A DNA stretch of 64,000 bases from assembly GCA_913063155.1 (NCBI GenBank), contig CAJXYU010000008.1, positions 62,001 to 126,000 of the forward strand, given 5' to 3'. The notes below the pieces were generated by a model. The model worked only from the letters and a program-made list of their open reading frames with translations, searched no databases and was not told where the DNA came from. Below are positions 35,056-44,327 of this stretch, piece after piece. Made by a program: the position numbers and the translations under genes. Numbering within the stretch: position 1 is the first letter of the stretch; every line of letters starts with the position of its first letter. Source of the DNA: an uncultured Desulfovibrio sp. GTDB taxonomy: Bacteria; Desulfobacterota; Desulfovibrionia; Desulfovibrionales; Desulfovibrionaceae.

Positions 35056-35607
35056 CTAAAATTCACTGCCGGCCAGGGGATCGCCCTTGGCCATGGCATC
35101 GGTAGTTTCCCCGGTCAGCCGCTTCATCCAGATCTCGCCCGTGCTGGAAAGAAAATGTATTTTGCGCCCCTGGCTGCCGCCAACATCCTCGCTTTCAATA
35201 TCGAGACCCCAGTTGTGCAGAATCTTGTGCGCCATTTCAACGTTGCGTCGACCGATGTTGTAGGAACTGTCCTCCACGCGCCGCACGGCGATGCCGGACG
35301 CGCCGCCGAACAACTTGACCTGCAGCGTATTGATGGACACGCCCAATTTGGTCATACCCTGGAGCATATTCTCGATGGCCGTGTTCACGAACCGGCAGAC
35401 CTGGGGATCGCGCTCCCCCCGGCGGCGCGACTCCTCGCTGTTGGGGAGGAAAGCATGACAAATGGCCCCGACGCCCCGGTCCCGGCTGGTCAGCGTAATG
35501 GCCACGCACGACCCCAGCACCGTGGTTATCAGCGTGGGCTGAACGGCGAGAAAACAGTCCCCGGTCTGCAAAAAAATCCGGGGATATTCCTTCATGACGT
35601 TATTCAT
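35056..35607 (-). CDS. cheD: Chemoreceptor glutamine deamidase CheD
   Basis: This 183-residue protein deamidates or demethylates chemoreceptors. The catalytic Cys34 is in TVLGSCVAITL and His51 in GAICHAFLP, and VKLFGGASGIAV follows further on. It heads an operon with an exported acetolactate decarboxylase, an HPt protein and a glycosyltransferase, away from other chemotaxis genes. Confidence 0.95.
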   Translation of the reverse strand: MNNVMKEYPRIFLQTGDCFLAVQPTLITTVLGSCVAITLTSRDRGVGAICHAFLPNSEESRRRGERDPQVCRFVNTAIENMLQGMTKLGVSINTLQVKLFGGASGIAVRRVEDSSYNIGRRNVEMAHKILHNWGLDIESEDVGGSQGRKIHFLSSTGEIWMKRLTGETTDAMAKGDPLAGSEF

Positions 35608-35677
35608 GGTTCATGTTCCTCCCCCCGAAGGGAGCACTTCGCAGCACGTCAAAGTGAACCATGCCATGCGGACCAAG

Positions 35678-36835
35678 TCAATCCCATGAGCCTTTCTTGC
35701 GCAGTTGCCCGTCCACAAACTGGGCAAGCACCAGGGATACGAAACTGAGGACAGCCGCCCCCAGGAAGACGATTCGGTAATCGGCCATCCAGGCCAGCCC
35801 GCCCATGAAGGGAACCACCACCGCGGCGATGTGGTTGATGGTGAAGCCCACGGCCATGCCCGAGGCGATGTCCTTGGGATCGGCTATCTTCTGGAAGAAG
35901 GTGCGGACCGCCATAATGAAGTTGTAGAAGATGTTGTCCACCACGTAGAGCGCGCCCGCCACCCAGGGGCTGTCCGTGAGGGCGTAGGCGGTGAAGACCA
36001 CCAACAGGCCCAGGTATTCCACGCTCAAGACCTTGCGCTCGCCGTAACGGTTCACGGCCTTGCCAATGAGCGGACTGACAAAATAGTTGATGATGTTGTT
36101 GAGCACAAACAGGATGGTGACCGTCCGCACCGAGTAATTGAACTTTTTCACCAACAGGAACACGACAAAGGCCACGAACACCTGCCGCCGGGCCCCGGAG
36201 AGAAAGGTCAGGACATAGAAAAGCCAGTAGCGCGAACGCAAAACCATCTTCTTGTGCTGAGGAGGCATGTCCGTGTGGGTGGGGTCCTGCCTGAACGCCC
36301 ACAGTCCTCCGGCGACGGCCGCAGCCCCCATCAGGGCGAACAGTTCGGTGAACCCCATGTACTTGACCGCCACGAACACGAAACCGCCCACCAGGACATT
36401 GGTCATGGCGCCGACACTGCGCATGCGGGCCAACACCAGCGGGGACTCGTACCGGTCGAAATACTGCAGGGTCAGGGACTGGTTCATGGTCTCATAGTAA
36501 TGAAATCCGAAACTCATGATCAGGGTGGTGGTGGCGATGCCCCAGACCGAGGGGAAAAGGCCGACCATGGCCACGCCCGCACCGAGCAGCATGACCGACA
36601 GCGCCGCCAGGCGATGTTCTCGCACCAGCAGAAGCAGGTACACGGCCAGCAGGGCCAGGAAACCAGGCACTTCGCGCACGGACTGGACAATACCCATCTC
36701 CAGCCCGGACAAACCGCCCACTTCCACGGCGAAGTTGTTCAAAAGGGTCCGCCAGCCCTGGAAGGCGATGGTGGAAGCCACCATCAGGACGAAAAGAAAT
36801 ATATACATCCGACGACTGCGATGATCCGCATTCAT
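35678..36835 (-). CDS. MFS transporter
   Basis: This 385-residue inner-membrane protein has about twelve hydrophobic segments. Motif-A-like loops are weak, but VNRYGERKVLSVEYLG and the central hydrophilic loop (FRQDPTHTDMPPQHKK) fit MFS topology. GGAG seven bases before the ATG at 36835 supports this start over one 78 bases upstream. Substrate unknown. It is divergent from the DUF523 gene, 89 bases away. Confidence 0.88.
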   Translation of the reverse strand: MNADHRSRRMYIFLFVLMVASTIAFQGWRTLLNNFAVEVGGLSGLEMGIVQSVREVPGFLALLAVYLLLLVREHRLAALSVMLLGAGVAMVGLFPSVWGIATTTLIMSFGFHYYETMNQSLTLQYFDRYESPLVLARMRSVGAMTNVLVGGFVFVAVKYMGFTELFALMGAAAVAGGLWAFRQDPTHTDMPPQHKKMVLRSRYWLFYVLTFLSGARRQVFVAFVVFLLVKKFNYSVRTVTILFVLNNIINYFVSPLIGKAVNRYGERKVLSVEYLGLLVVFTAYALTDSPWVAGALYVVDNIFYNFIMAVRTFFQKIADPKDIASGMAVGFTINHIAAVVVPFMGGLAWMADYRIVFLGAAVLSFVSLVLAQFVDGQLRKKGSWD

Positions 36836-36924
36836 TTTTGAACTCCATTGTTGCGCATGCCGGAAAGGGGTAATAGGATGTTCGGACTTGTCAGCACCAA
36901 GGAACCTAATCACGAGGACTCACG

Positions 36925-37368
36925 ATGTCTACTGATAAAAGATATGTCGTCAGCGCCTGCCTGGCGGGCGTGCACTGCCGTTACAACGGCGAGGGGCAGG
37001 AAGACCCGGAAGTCGTCCGGCTCCTCGGCTCGGGCCAGGCCGTACCGGTCTGTCCCGAGCAACTGGGCGGCCTGAACACGCCCCGCCCTCCTTTTGAACG
37101 GAAAAACGGGAGGGTGCAGGACAAGGACGGCAACGACGCCACCGAGGCCTTTGAGCACGGCGCGGAGGAAGCACTCCGTCTGGCGAAGCTTGCGGGCTGC
37201 ACGGCCGCCGTGCTCCAGCCCCGTTCGCCTTCCTGCGGCTTCGGGCGCATCTATGACGGCACCTTCAGCGGCACTCTGGTCCCCGGCGAAGGAGTTTTCG
37301 CCGCCCTGTGCCGGGAAAACGGGTTGAAACTGTTCACGCCGGACGACCTCCGAAAAAAACGTCAATGA
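36925..37368 (+). CDS. DUF523 protein (TudS-like [4Fe-4S] desulfurase family)
   Basis: This 147-residue protein has the DUF523 motifs VVSACLAGVHCRYNG (Cys12, Cys18), PVCPEQLGGLNTPRPP, and LQPRSPSCGFGRIYDG (Cys104). One characterised member, TudS, is an Fe-S thiouracil desulfidase; this is the short form without the DUF1722 extension. The stop overlaps the next ATG (ATGA). Confidence 0.9.
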   Translation: MSTDKRYVVSACLAGVHCRYNGEGQEDPEVVRLLGSGQAVPVCPEQLGGLNTPRPPFERKNGRVQDKDGNDATEAFEHGAEEALRLAKLAGCTAAVLQPRSPSCGFGRIYDGTFSGTLVPGEGVFAALCRENGLKLFTPDDLRKKRQ

Positions 37369-38066
37369 CCGAACTGCCCCTGACCATAAAAGAACACCCG
37401 CGGGCCAAGAACGTGCTGGTCAAGCTGGTGCCCGGACGCGGCCTGGAAGTGGTGGTGCCGCGGGGGTACGACCGCACCCAGGTGCCCGGCGTGCTGCAGC
37501 GCAAGCAGGGGTGGATCGAACGAACCCGCCGACTGATGGAAGCGGACGGCATCCAGCTGATGCGCAACGAGGAGCTCCCCGAACGCATCCTTTTCCGTTG
37601 TATCGACGTGGAACGACGGGTGGACTATCTCCGAAAAAACGCCAAAGTGCGGATCACGGAAAACGGAACCAGGCTCCTGATCTCGGGCGACATGAAAGAC
37701 CGTGACGCCGTGATGACCGTTTTAAAGCGCTATGTGGCCGGCCAAGCCCGGCTGCACCTGCCCTCCAGGCTGGCCGAGACCTCGCGCCGCACGGGCCTGG
37801 AGTACGCCGACACGCGCATCCGAACCCAGAAGACCCGCTGGGGCAGCTGTTCGTCCCGGGGCTCCATCAGCCTCAACGCCAAGCTGCTTTTCCTGCCCGC
37901 GGAATTGGTGGAACAGCTCTTCGTCCACGAACTGTGCCACAGAAAACACATGAACCACTCCCCGGCCTACTGGCGACTGGTGGCCTCCCATCAGCCAGAC
38001 TACCGGCGCCTGGAAGAAGAACTCAAGAACGGCAACAGGTTCGTGCCCGGCTGGATGCTGGCCTAA
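37365..38066 (+). CDS. YgjP/SprT-like zinc metallopeptidase (DUF45)
   Basis: This 233-residue protein ends in the M48-related HELCHRKHMNHSPAYW zinc motif (HExxH) preceded by RIRTQKTRWGSCSSRGSI, the hallmark of YgjP/DUF45 proteins. It begins at the ATG that overlaps the stop of the DUF523 gene; the longer frame is not real. The family is thought to be cytoplasmic metalloproteases; the substrate is unknown. Confidence 0.92.
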   Translation: MTELPLTIKEHPRAKNVLVKLVPGRGLEVVVPRGYDRTQVPGVLQRKQGWIERTRRLMEADGIQLMRNEELPERILFRCIDVERRVDYLRKNAKVRITENGTRLLISGDMKDRDAVMTVLKRYVAGQARLHLPSRLAETSRRTGLEYADTRIRTQKTRWGSCSSRGSISLNAKLLFLPAELVEQLFVHELCHRKHMNHSPAYWRLVASHQPDYRRLEEELKNGNRFVPGWMLA

Positions 38067-38144
38067 CCGCGAAAAAGCAGAACGGCCCGCAAAGCCTGTG
38101 CTTCACGAGCCATTCCGGTTCGTCATTCCCTGTCAAGGAATAAA

Positions 38145-39155
38145 CTACATTATTTCGGCCCTGGAAAGCACCAGGATGAGCCGTTTGAGCAGGTCTGGGT
38201 CATATCTGTCCCGCTTTTCCTTGATGCGCGCAAGGGCTTCGAAAGGCGTGAACGCCTCACGCCACGGTTTGGGACGGGTCAGGTTGTCGTATTCGTCGCA
38301 CATGCCCACCACCTTGGCGTGCAGGGGGATGACCTCTCCCGGTGCCTGGGAAGGAAATCCGGAGCCGTTCTCCAGCTCATGGTGAAAAAGGATGCAATGC
38401 AGGGCTTCCTGGGGCAGTTGCACCGCTGCGCACCGGCTCACCCCCATGACAGGATGGGAATGCAGGATTTCCAGTTCCTCCGAAGTCAAGTCGTCCGGGT
38501 GTTTTTCGAACACCGCCTCAGGCAGTCCAAGTTTGCCCACATCGTGCAGGATGGCCCCGGAGCAGACTCCGACCATGAAATCTATGTCGTCGGTCACCAC
38601 GGTGTTCATAATCCCGGCCACCAGAACCATGACCCCGATGCCGTGGTGGTAGTATTCCCCGCCTTCGGCCACGAAGCTGGACAAATGTCTGAGCGCCTCC
38701 GGCCGGGCAAAAAACGGCAGGCTGTCGCGCAGGATGCGTTTGATTCGTGAAAAACGGACGTTGGTCAGGGACTTTGGCAAATTTCGATCAAAAGCTTCGC
38801 GGGCCAGGGAAGAAGTGACATCGAACCAGACCGAGGAGCGTTCCTCCACGGCAATGGACTCATCGGCCAGCAGGTCACCGAGATGATCCTGGACGAACCG
38901 CTCGAACTCCTCCTTGTCCGAGGATCGGACATAGAGGCGTTCCACCCCGCGTTCGGCCAGACGCTCCCGGTGAGCGGGCGTAAACAATTCGCCCCTGGCG
39001 GCATAGAGTACCATGCTGTCTCCCTGTTCAAGAAACAGATCGAAATCGCCGCAGCGGTCGGGCAGCAGCATGCTCGGAAGAACCGGATGCAAATCCCCGG
39101 AGTCCTGCCTTTCCCCGACGGCAGGCTCATGGGCTGCGGATATGGTCTTGGGCAC
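38145..39155 (-). CDS. HD-GYP domain protein (probable c-di-GMP phosphodiesterase)
   Basis: This 336-residue protein has a variable N-terminal part (DUF3391-like, about 1-120) and a C-terminal HD-GYP domain with ILHDVGKLGLPE, HSHPVMGV and FHHELENGSGFP (the GYP-equivalent loop reads GSGFP). Such proteins usually break c-di-GMP to GMP. The start is taken as GTG at 39155, with AAGGGGGGGATAC before it, over an in-frame TTG 24 bases earlier. A c-di-GMP-I riboswitch lies in its leader, so substrate and regulation match. Confidence 0.92.
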   Translation of the reverse strand: MPKTISAAHEPAVGERQDSGDLHPVLPSMLLPDRCGDFDLFLEQGDSMVLYAARGELFTPAHRERLAERGVERLYVRSSDKEEFERFVQDHLGDLLADESIAVEERSSVWFDVTSSLAREAFDRNLPKSLTNVRFSRIKRILRDSLPFFARPEALRHLSSFVAEGGEYYHHGIGVMVLVAGIMNTVVTDDIDFMVGVCSGAILHDVGKLGLPEAVFEKHPDDLTSEELEILHSHPVMGVSRCAAVQLPQEALHCILFHHELENGSGFPSQAPGEVIPLHAKVVGMCDEYDNLTRPKPWREAFTPFEALARIKEKRDRYDPDLLKRLILVLSRAEIM

Positions 39156-39265
39156 GTATCCCCCCCTTGTTGCGTCCAACTCTGCAACGAGGCAAGGACA
39201 GGAGGGGCAGACGAGTACGTGGAAGGCGGCAACCGGCGGTAACCGCCCGAGAAGGGAGAGTTCGT

Positions 39266-39346
39266 CAGCATTGGCAACCCGGCTGTCTCACATGAGACCC
39301 GTGGCTTTCCGTCCCAGCCTCGCGGCAGGTTTGGCTTTCTCGTAAC
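39266..39346 (-). promoter_or_regulatory. c-di-GMP-I (GEMM) riboswitch
   Basis: The minus strand reads GCCAAACCTGCC-GCGA-GGC (P2 with GNRA loop), then GGGACGGAAAGCCACGGG, a P3 hairpin GTCTC-ATGT-GAGAC and AGCCGGGTTGCC, which matches the class I cyclic di-GMP aptamer nearly throughout. The aptamer ends about 110 bases before the HD-GYP start codon. No U-run terminator follows, so control is probably at translation: CCTCC in the leader could pair with the G-rich ribosome site. Confidence 0.85.
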
Positions 39347-39539
39347 GGGCGCAACATAGATAAAAGAATTTTATTTGTAAAGCATGATTGAAAAAATCAT
39401 TTTTACGATAATCGCCATCCAAAAATCCCCTGTTTTCCCTTCTCGTCTTGCAGAAAAGCTCCTTCCCCACCGGTTATAATTGCGAAGATCGCCAAAAACC
39501 CACACCGTTTCAGTATGGCAAAGACGTCTGGAGGTTCGC
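39347..39539. promoter_or_regulatory. AT-rich divergent promoter region between HD-GYP and GGDEF genes
   Basis: The centre (about 39360-39420) is strongly AT-rich and probably holds promoters for both the riboswitch-led HD-GYP transcript (minus) and the cyclase gene (plus). No further structure was recognised. Confidence 0.45.
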
Positions 39540-40784
39540 ATGACGGAAGCCATTGACCAACTCGACATCCTGGACGAAGTCGACGCCCTGATAACGATCA
39601 TCAGCCTTGAGGACCATACGATCCTCTACGGAAACCGAAAAATCCGCGAAGTTCACGGCAGTGACGTCGTGGGCAAAAAATGTTGGGAAGTCCTGCAGAG
39701 CAGAACTGAAGGGCCATGCGACTTCTGCGGCAATATCTGGACGCACAGGCACAGCAAGGCGGGAGACACCCATTGCTGGGTGGAAGAAATCGCAGGGACC
39801 GGACGGTTCTATGAACATCACGAAAAGCTCGTCCGATGGCGGGGGAACGTCCTTGCCCGGCTGATGATCTCCTCGGACGTGACCCAACGGCTGCAGTACG
39901 AAAAAGCGCTGGAGGAAAGCGAGGGGCGTTACCGCGTCATGTTCAGCCGGGCCCGCTCGGTCATGCTGCTCATCGACCCCGCTTCGGGCGAGATAGTGGA
40001 CGCCAACCGGGCCGCCGGCGAGTTCTACGGCTACGAGGTGGAAACGCTCAGGACCATGACTATCATGGACATCAACACCCTCACGGGCGAAGAGATTCAC
40101 GCGGAAATGGAAAAGGCGCGGAACGAGGAACGGGGACACTTCAAATTCCGGCACAAACTGGCCAACGGCGACATCCGGGACGTGGAAGTTTACAGCGGCC
40201 CCGTCACCATCCACGGCAGAGACCTTCTCTACTCCCTGGTCCACGACATCTCCGAGCGCATGGAACTGGAAAGGGAACTTCTTTTCAGGGCCAACCACGA
40301 CAGCCTGACCGGCATCCTCAACCGCCGCAGCTTCATGGAGCGGGCCGACGAGGAAGTGAGCCGGGCCGCACGCTATCAGACCCCCTTCGGGCTCATCCTC
40401 CTGGACCTGGACCACTTCAAGATCATCAACGACACCTACGGGCACCAGGCCGGAGACAAAGTACTCACCGCCGTGGCCTCGGCCATCTCGGGCAACCTGC
40501 GTGACACCGACTTCTGCGGCCGCCTGGGCGGCGAGGAATTCGGCGTGGGCCTGCTGCACACCTCGCCCAAGGAGGCGGAACTGTGCGCCGAACGCATCCG
40601 CAAGGCCGTCGCCGAGCAAGTGGTGAAGACAAGCAGCTTTTCCATCGAAACGACCCTCAGTGCGGGGGTCACCTGCCACCACCCGGTGGACGACGACATC
40701 GACGACTTGTTCCGGCGCGCGGACGCAGCACTGTACCGGGCCAAGACCGAAGGCCGCAACAAGGTGGTGACCCTCATCCTCTAA
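39540..40784 (+). CDS. PAS-PAS-GGDEF diguanylate cyclase
   Basis: This 414-residue protein has an N-terminal PAS domain (about 10-115) with a Cys pair in GPCDFCGNIW (60, 63), a second PAS (about 130-240) and a GGDEF domain. The active site reads GGEEF (330-334) and an inhibitory I-site RDTD (321-324) lies exactly five residues before it, so the enzyme is probably active and feedback-inhibited by c-di-GMP. TCTGGAGG precedes the ATG. It is divergent from the HD-GYP gene, giving a synthesis/breakdown pair at one locus. Confidence 0.95.
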   Translation: MTEAIDQLDILDEVDALITIISLEDHTILYGNRKIREVHGSDVVGKKCWEVLQSRTEGPCDFCGNIWTHRHSKAGDTHCWVEEIAGTGRFYEHHEKLVRWRGNVLARLMISSDVTQRLQYEKALEESEGRYRVMFSRARSVMLLIDPASGEIVDANRAAGEFYGYEVETLRTMTIMDINTLTGEEIHAEMEKARNEERGHFKFRHKLANGDIRDVEVYSGPVTIHGRDLLYSLVHDISERMELERELLFRANHDSLTGILNRRSFMERADEEVSRAARYQTPFGLILLDLDHFKIINDTYGHQAGDKVLTAVASAISGNLRDTDFCGRLGGEEFGVGLLHTSPKEAELCAERIRKAVAEQVVKTSSFSIETTLSAGVTCHHPVDDDIDDLFRRADAALYRAKTEGRNKVVTLIL

Positions 40785-40875
40785 GTGCTTGGCAGGCCGT
40801 CCTTCTTATGAAATAAACAAATCGCGCAGCACCTCTGTTTCCGAACCGACATTCCGTCATAGGGATCTCAGTCTC

Positions 40876-41745
40876 ATGTTCTCACTTTCGCCGGGAATCC
40901 GCTCAATGCTCGTGGCCACAGCCTGCTACAGTTTCGGCACCCTGTTCATCAAGTTGGCCGGAGCCAGGCTGCCTCCCATGGAAATCCTGTTCGCCCGCTC
41001 GGTGGTGGGCTTCGCCTACTGCACGATTCTGCTCCGGCGAGAAGGTGCGGGTATTCTCGGGGAGCGCAAGCGCGGCTTCCTGCTCCTGCGCGGCCTGCTG
41101 GGTTTCGGAGCCCTGTTCTGCACTTTCTACGCCTACGTGCATCTGCCCCTGGCCGACGCCACGGTCATTTTCTTCGCCCACCCCGTTTTCGTGGCCATCT
41201 TCGCTTCATTCCTTCTCAAGGAATATCTGGAAGCCAAGGGAATCCTCTGCGTAGTGGCGACCATTGCCGGCGTGCTCCTGGTGGCCAAACCCTCCTTCCT
41301 GTTCGGCAACGCCTCGGTCCTGGACCCGTTCGCGGTCATGGTTGCAAGCATGGCGGCCGTGCTTTCCGCCTTCGCCATCATCACGGTGCGCTTCCTTTCC
41401 AAGCACGTGCACCCGCTGACCATCATCATCTACCCCACTCTGACGGCAGGCGTGCTCGGCCCCATTCTGGACGCCCGCAACTGGCTCATGCCCGACACTA
41501 CGGAGCTGGTGTTTCTCCTGGCAGTGGGCCTGCTCATGAACATGGGGCAGCACTTCATGACTGTCGCCTACCGCGAGGAACGGGCCGCCGTCATTTCGGC
41601 CATCGGCTATCTGGAAATCCCCCTGGCCGCGGTGTTCGGGGCCGTGTTCTTCAGCGAAACACCGGACCAGTGGACCTATGCGGGGGCGACCCTGGTGGTG
41701 CTGGGCACCCTGACCCTGGGCATGGCGCAAAAACGAAAAGAATAA
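40876..41745 (+). CDS. DMT superfamily (EamA) transporter
   Basis: This 289-residue protein has about ten membrane segments in two EamA repeats (PVFVAIFASFLLKEYLEAKG ends the first and GAVFFSETPDQWTYAG the second). The ATG at 40876 is preferred because the longer frame starts inside the previous gene. Substrate unknown. Confidence 0.88.
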   Translation: MFSLSPGIRSMLVATACYSFGTLFIKLAGARLPPMEILFARSVVGFAYCTILLRREGAGILGERKRGFLLLRGLLGFGALFCTFYAYVHLPLADATVIFFAHPVFVAIFASFLLKEYLEAKGILCVVATIAGVLLVAKPSFLFGNASVLDPFAVMVASMAAVLSAFAIITVRFLSKHVHPLTIIIYPTLTAGVLGPILDARNWLMPDTTELVFLLAVGLLMNMGQHFMTVAYREERAAVISAIGYLEIPLAAVFGAVFFSETPDQWTYAGATLVVLGTLTLGMAQKRKE

Positions 41746-41784
41746 CCAGGGTAAGACCGTCAACATATTGCTATAACGAATCCG

Positions 41785-44088
41785 ATGCCGCATAATCCTG
41801 AAATGTCCGCTTCTCTCGCAAGACGCATGACGCGCTGGGCCCTGCGACTGACGCCCTGGCTGCTGGCCGCCCTCTTGGGGGCCGGGTGGTTCCTGACGTC
41901 CTGGACGCCGGGCTACCTGGAAAAACTGGTGCCCGAACTGGCGCAGGACATGGGACTGCCCCTGACCGAATTCCACATCCGCAGGGCCGGGCTCTTTTCC
42001 GCGGACATCGGGCCGGTGCGGCTGGGAGAGGCCACCAACGGGCTGACCCTGAACAACGTACGCGTGGAATACACCCCGGCCTCCCTCAAACAAAAGCGGG
42101 TCACCGCCGTCATCATCCAGGGGCTGCGCCTGCACTGCTCCTACGGCCCGCAGGGCCTGCGAATTCCGGTCCTGGACGCGCTGCGTCTCCAGGGCGACGA
42201 TTCACCGGAGGAGAAAAAACTTCCGCTCCTGCCCTTCGACCGGCTGGAACTCCGCCATTCATTGCTGGACGCCACCGTGAACGACATCCCCCTGGCCGTT
42301 CCGGTGGAAGCCTTTGCAGAGCCGAAGGAGAACACTGTCCCATTCAAGCTCAAACTACGGCCCCGAGACCAAACCATAGACGTGGACGGCGTCTATGCTT
42401 CCGCCCCGAACACCCTTTCCCTGCAGGTGGATTCGCGCGGACTGCACCTGGGGGCCTGGGCCGACCTGCTACCCGCACCGGTCAAGGGAGCTGTGGACCT
42501 GAGCCTGCGTGCAGACCTGGCTCTCGGCCCTGCACAAAAGTTGCCGGATTCCCTCAAGGCAAGACTGGAACTCTCCCTGACAGCCCCGAATCTCTCGTCC
42601 CTGGGCATACCGTTCACGGACGACATGGCGTTACACGCGGACATGATCGGTTCCAATGCGGACTTTACTTTGTCCGCCGCAGGAATCGAATTGACGGGAA
42701 CACTGGCCGCAACGCAACGGAATGGTTCCTGGCAGGTGGCCCTGAAAGCCGGCAGTTCCCAAAAAATCTCCCTGCCTGCGGGGGACCGTCAGGCGACCCT
42801 GTCCGGGCTACGGCTGGCGGCAAAAGGGACGACCGGACCTACCCGCTCCGAATTCCGCATCAAGATTTCGACCGGGGGCGTCGCCTACGGCAAGGAGCAC
42901 CGCACCGGTTCCGTCAGGCTGGATATGCCCGTTCGCTGGCCCGCCCCGAAAAAAGGCGGCAAGGGCTCCCTGTCCGTGGCCGACATCCGCACAGGCAAAC
43001 ACCGCATCGGCTCCCTGCGGGCCACTCTGCGCCAGCAGGGCCTGGGCGCGAGCCTGCGCGGGACGCTCTCGTCCACCCTGCTGCCCGGCCTGAAGATCAG
43101 CCTTGACGGAAACGTTGCCGCAGAAACCCGAACCGGCGCATTGCATTTCAAGTCCCTGTACCTCCTCACCGAGGCGAATGATCCGTCCCGGTGGGTATCT
43201 GCACTGGCCGGGCATACCGTGACCGGCAACCTGGACATGGAGGGCGACGTTCGTTTCGGACCGGACGGTCTGGACAGCAGCGCCTCCCTGTACATGACGG
43301 ACGGCACCCTGACCAACGCGGAGCAGGATTTCAAGGTAAGCGGCATGCTCCTCATCTTCGAGACCCCCGACCTCATGGAACTGCGCAGTGCGCCCGCCCA
43401 GCTGTTCGCCTTTGACGAACTCACTGCGGGCAACATCGGGATCAGCAACGGCCGGTTCTCCTTCCAATTGGAACCCAACGGCGTGATCCTGGCGGAATCC
43501 GGAAGTTTCGAGTGGGCGGGCGGGCATGTCTCCAGCCGGGCTTTCCGCGTGGTGCCCGGCCGAGAAGAGTACGACGTCATCCTGTTCTGCAACCAACTGA
43601 AGCTCTCCGAAATTCTGGCGCAACTCGGCCTGGCCAAGGCCCGAGGCGAAGCCGCCCTATCCGGGGAGCTACCCGTGTCCTGGAAGCATGGGCAAATTTC
43701 GTTCAACAGCGGATTTTTGCACTCCACACCGGGCGAAGGCGGAGTCATCCAGGTGGAGGGACTCCAAACGCTCCTCGACTCCATTCCCAAAGGGACGCCG
43801 CAGCGCGGCCAGTTGGAACTGGCCCAGGCCGCGGTCACGGATTTCGAATACAAATGGGTACGCATCAAGGCGGACACCGTGGGCCGGGACCTGCTCATAC
43901 GCCTATCCCTGGACGGCAAGCCCAGGAGCACCTTGCCCTTTGTCTACCGCAAGGAAATCGGCGGGTTCATGCAGATCGAAGGGGACATGAAGGGCTCCAA
44001 TTTCCAGGGGTTGCGGCTGGACGTGAATTTCAGTCTGCCCTTGGACCGCATTTTGCTTTATAAGGAACTGATCAAGCTGATCGAATAG
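41785..44088 (+). CDS. ydbH: YdbH family intermembrane lipid-transport bridge protein
   Basis: This 767-residue protein has one N-terminal membrane helix (about 18-38) and a long periplasmic beta-rich AsmA-like body. The C-terminal 200 residues (LTAGNIGISNGRFSF, YKWVRIKADTVGRDLLIRL, then RLDVNFSLPLDRIL) fit the DctA-YdbH domain. In E. coli YdbH bridges inner and outer membranes with the lipoprotein YnbE and moves phospholipids. The same two partners follow directly here (ynbE, ydbL), which makes the call firm despite weak sequence similarity. Confidence 0.88.
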   Translation: MPHNPEMSASLARRMTRWALRLTPWLLAALLGAGWFLTSWTPGYLEKLVPELAQDMGLPLTEFHIRRAGLFSADIGPVRLGEATNGLTLNNVRVEYTPASLKQKRVTAVIIQGLRLHCSYGPQGLRIPVLDALRLQGDDSPEEKKLPLLPFDRLELRHSLLDATVNDIPLAVPVEAFAEPKENTVPFKLKLRPRDQTIDVDGVYASAPNTLSLQVDSRGLHLGAWADLLPAPVKGAVDLSLRADLALGPAQKLPDSLKARLELSLTAPNLSSLGIPFTDDMALHADMIGSNADFTLSAAGIELTGTLAATQRNGSWQVALKAGSSQKISLPAGDRQATLSGLRLAAKGTTGPTRSEFRIKISTGGVAYGKEHRTGSVRLDMPVRWPAPKKGGKGSLSVADIRTGKHRIGSLRATLRQQGLGASLRGTLSSTLLPGLKISLDGNVAAETRTGALHFKSLYLLTEANDPSRWVSALAGHTVTGNLDMEGDVRFGPDGLDSSASLYMTDGTLTNAEQDFKVSGMLLIFETPDLMELRSAPAQLFAFDELTAGNIGISNGRFSFQLEPNGVILAESGSFEWAGGHVSSRAFRVVPGREEYDVILFCNQLKLSEILAQLGLAKARGEAALSGELPVSWKHGQISFNSGFLHSTPGEGGVIQVEGLQTLLDSIPKGTPQRGQLELAQAAVTDFEYKWVRIKADTVGRDLLIRLSLDGKPRSTLPFVYRKEIGGFMQIEGDMKGSNFQGLRLDVNFSLPLDRILLYKELIKLIE

Positions 44089-44099
44089 GGGGTAACACC

Positions 44100-44327
44100 A
44101 TGAAACTCGGTATCGGATTCGCGGCGTGCGCCGGCCTGCTCTGCACCGCGCTTTTCGCAACGGGCTGCTCCACCAGCCACAAGGTTGAGGTCGCACCCGT
44201 GGAAGTCAAGCCCATCCACATCACCATCGACGTCAACGTCAAGGTGGACAGGGAACTGGACAGCTTCTTCTCGGACATAGACGAAACCGCCGCAGAACAT
44301 CAGGAGGAAACCAATGCGCAACAATAG
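44100..44327 (+). CDS. ynbE: YnbE family outer-membrane lipoprotein
   Basis: This 75-residue lipoprotein has a signal peptide ending in a lipobox LFATGC (Cys23) and a short mature part, PIHITIDVNVKVDRELDSFF, typical of YnbE. It is the partner that ends the YdbH bridge at the outer membrane. It lies 11 bases after ydbH and overlaps ydbL by 14 bases. Confidence 0.9.
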   Translation: MKLGIGFAACAGLLCTALFATGCSTSHKVEVAPVEVKPIHITIDVNVKVDRELDSFFSDIDETAAEHQEETNAQQ

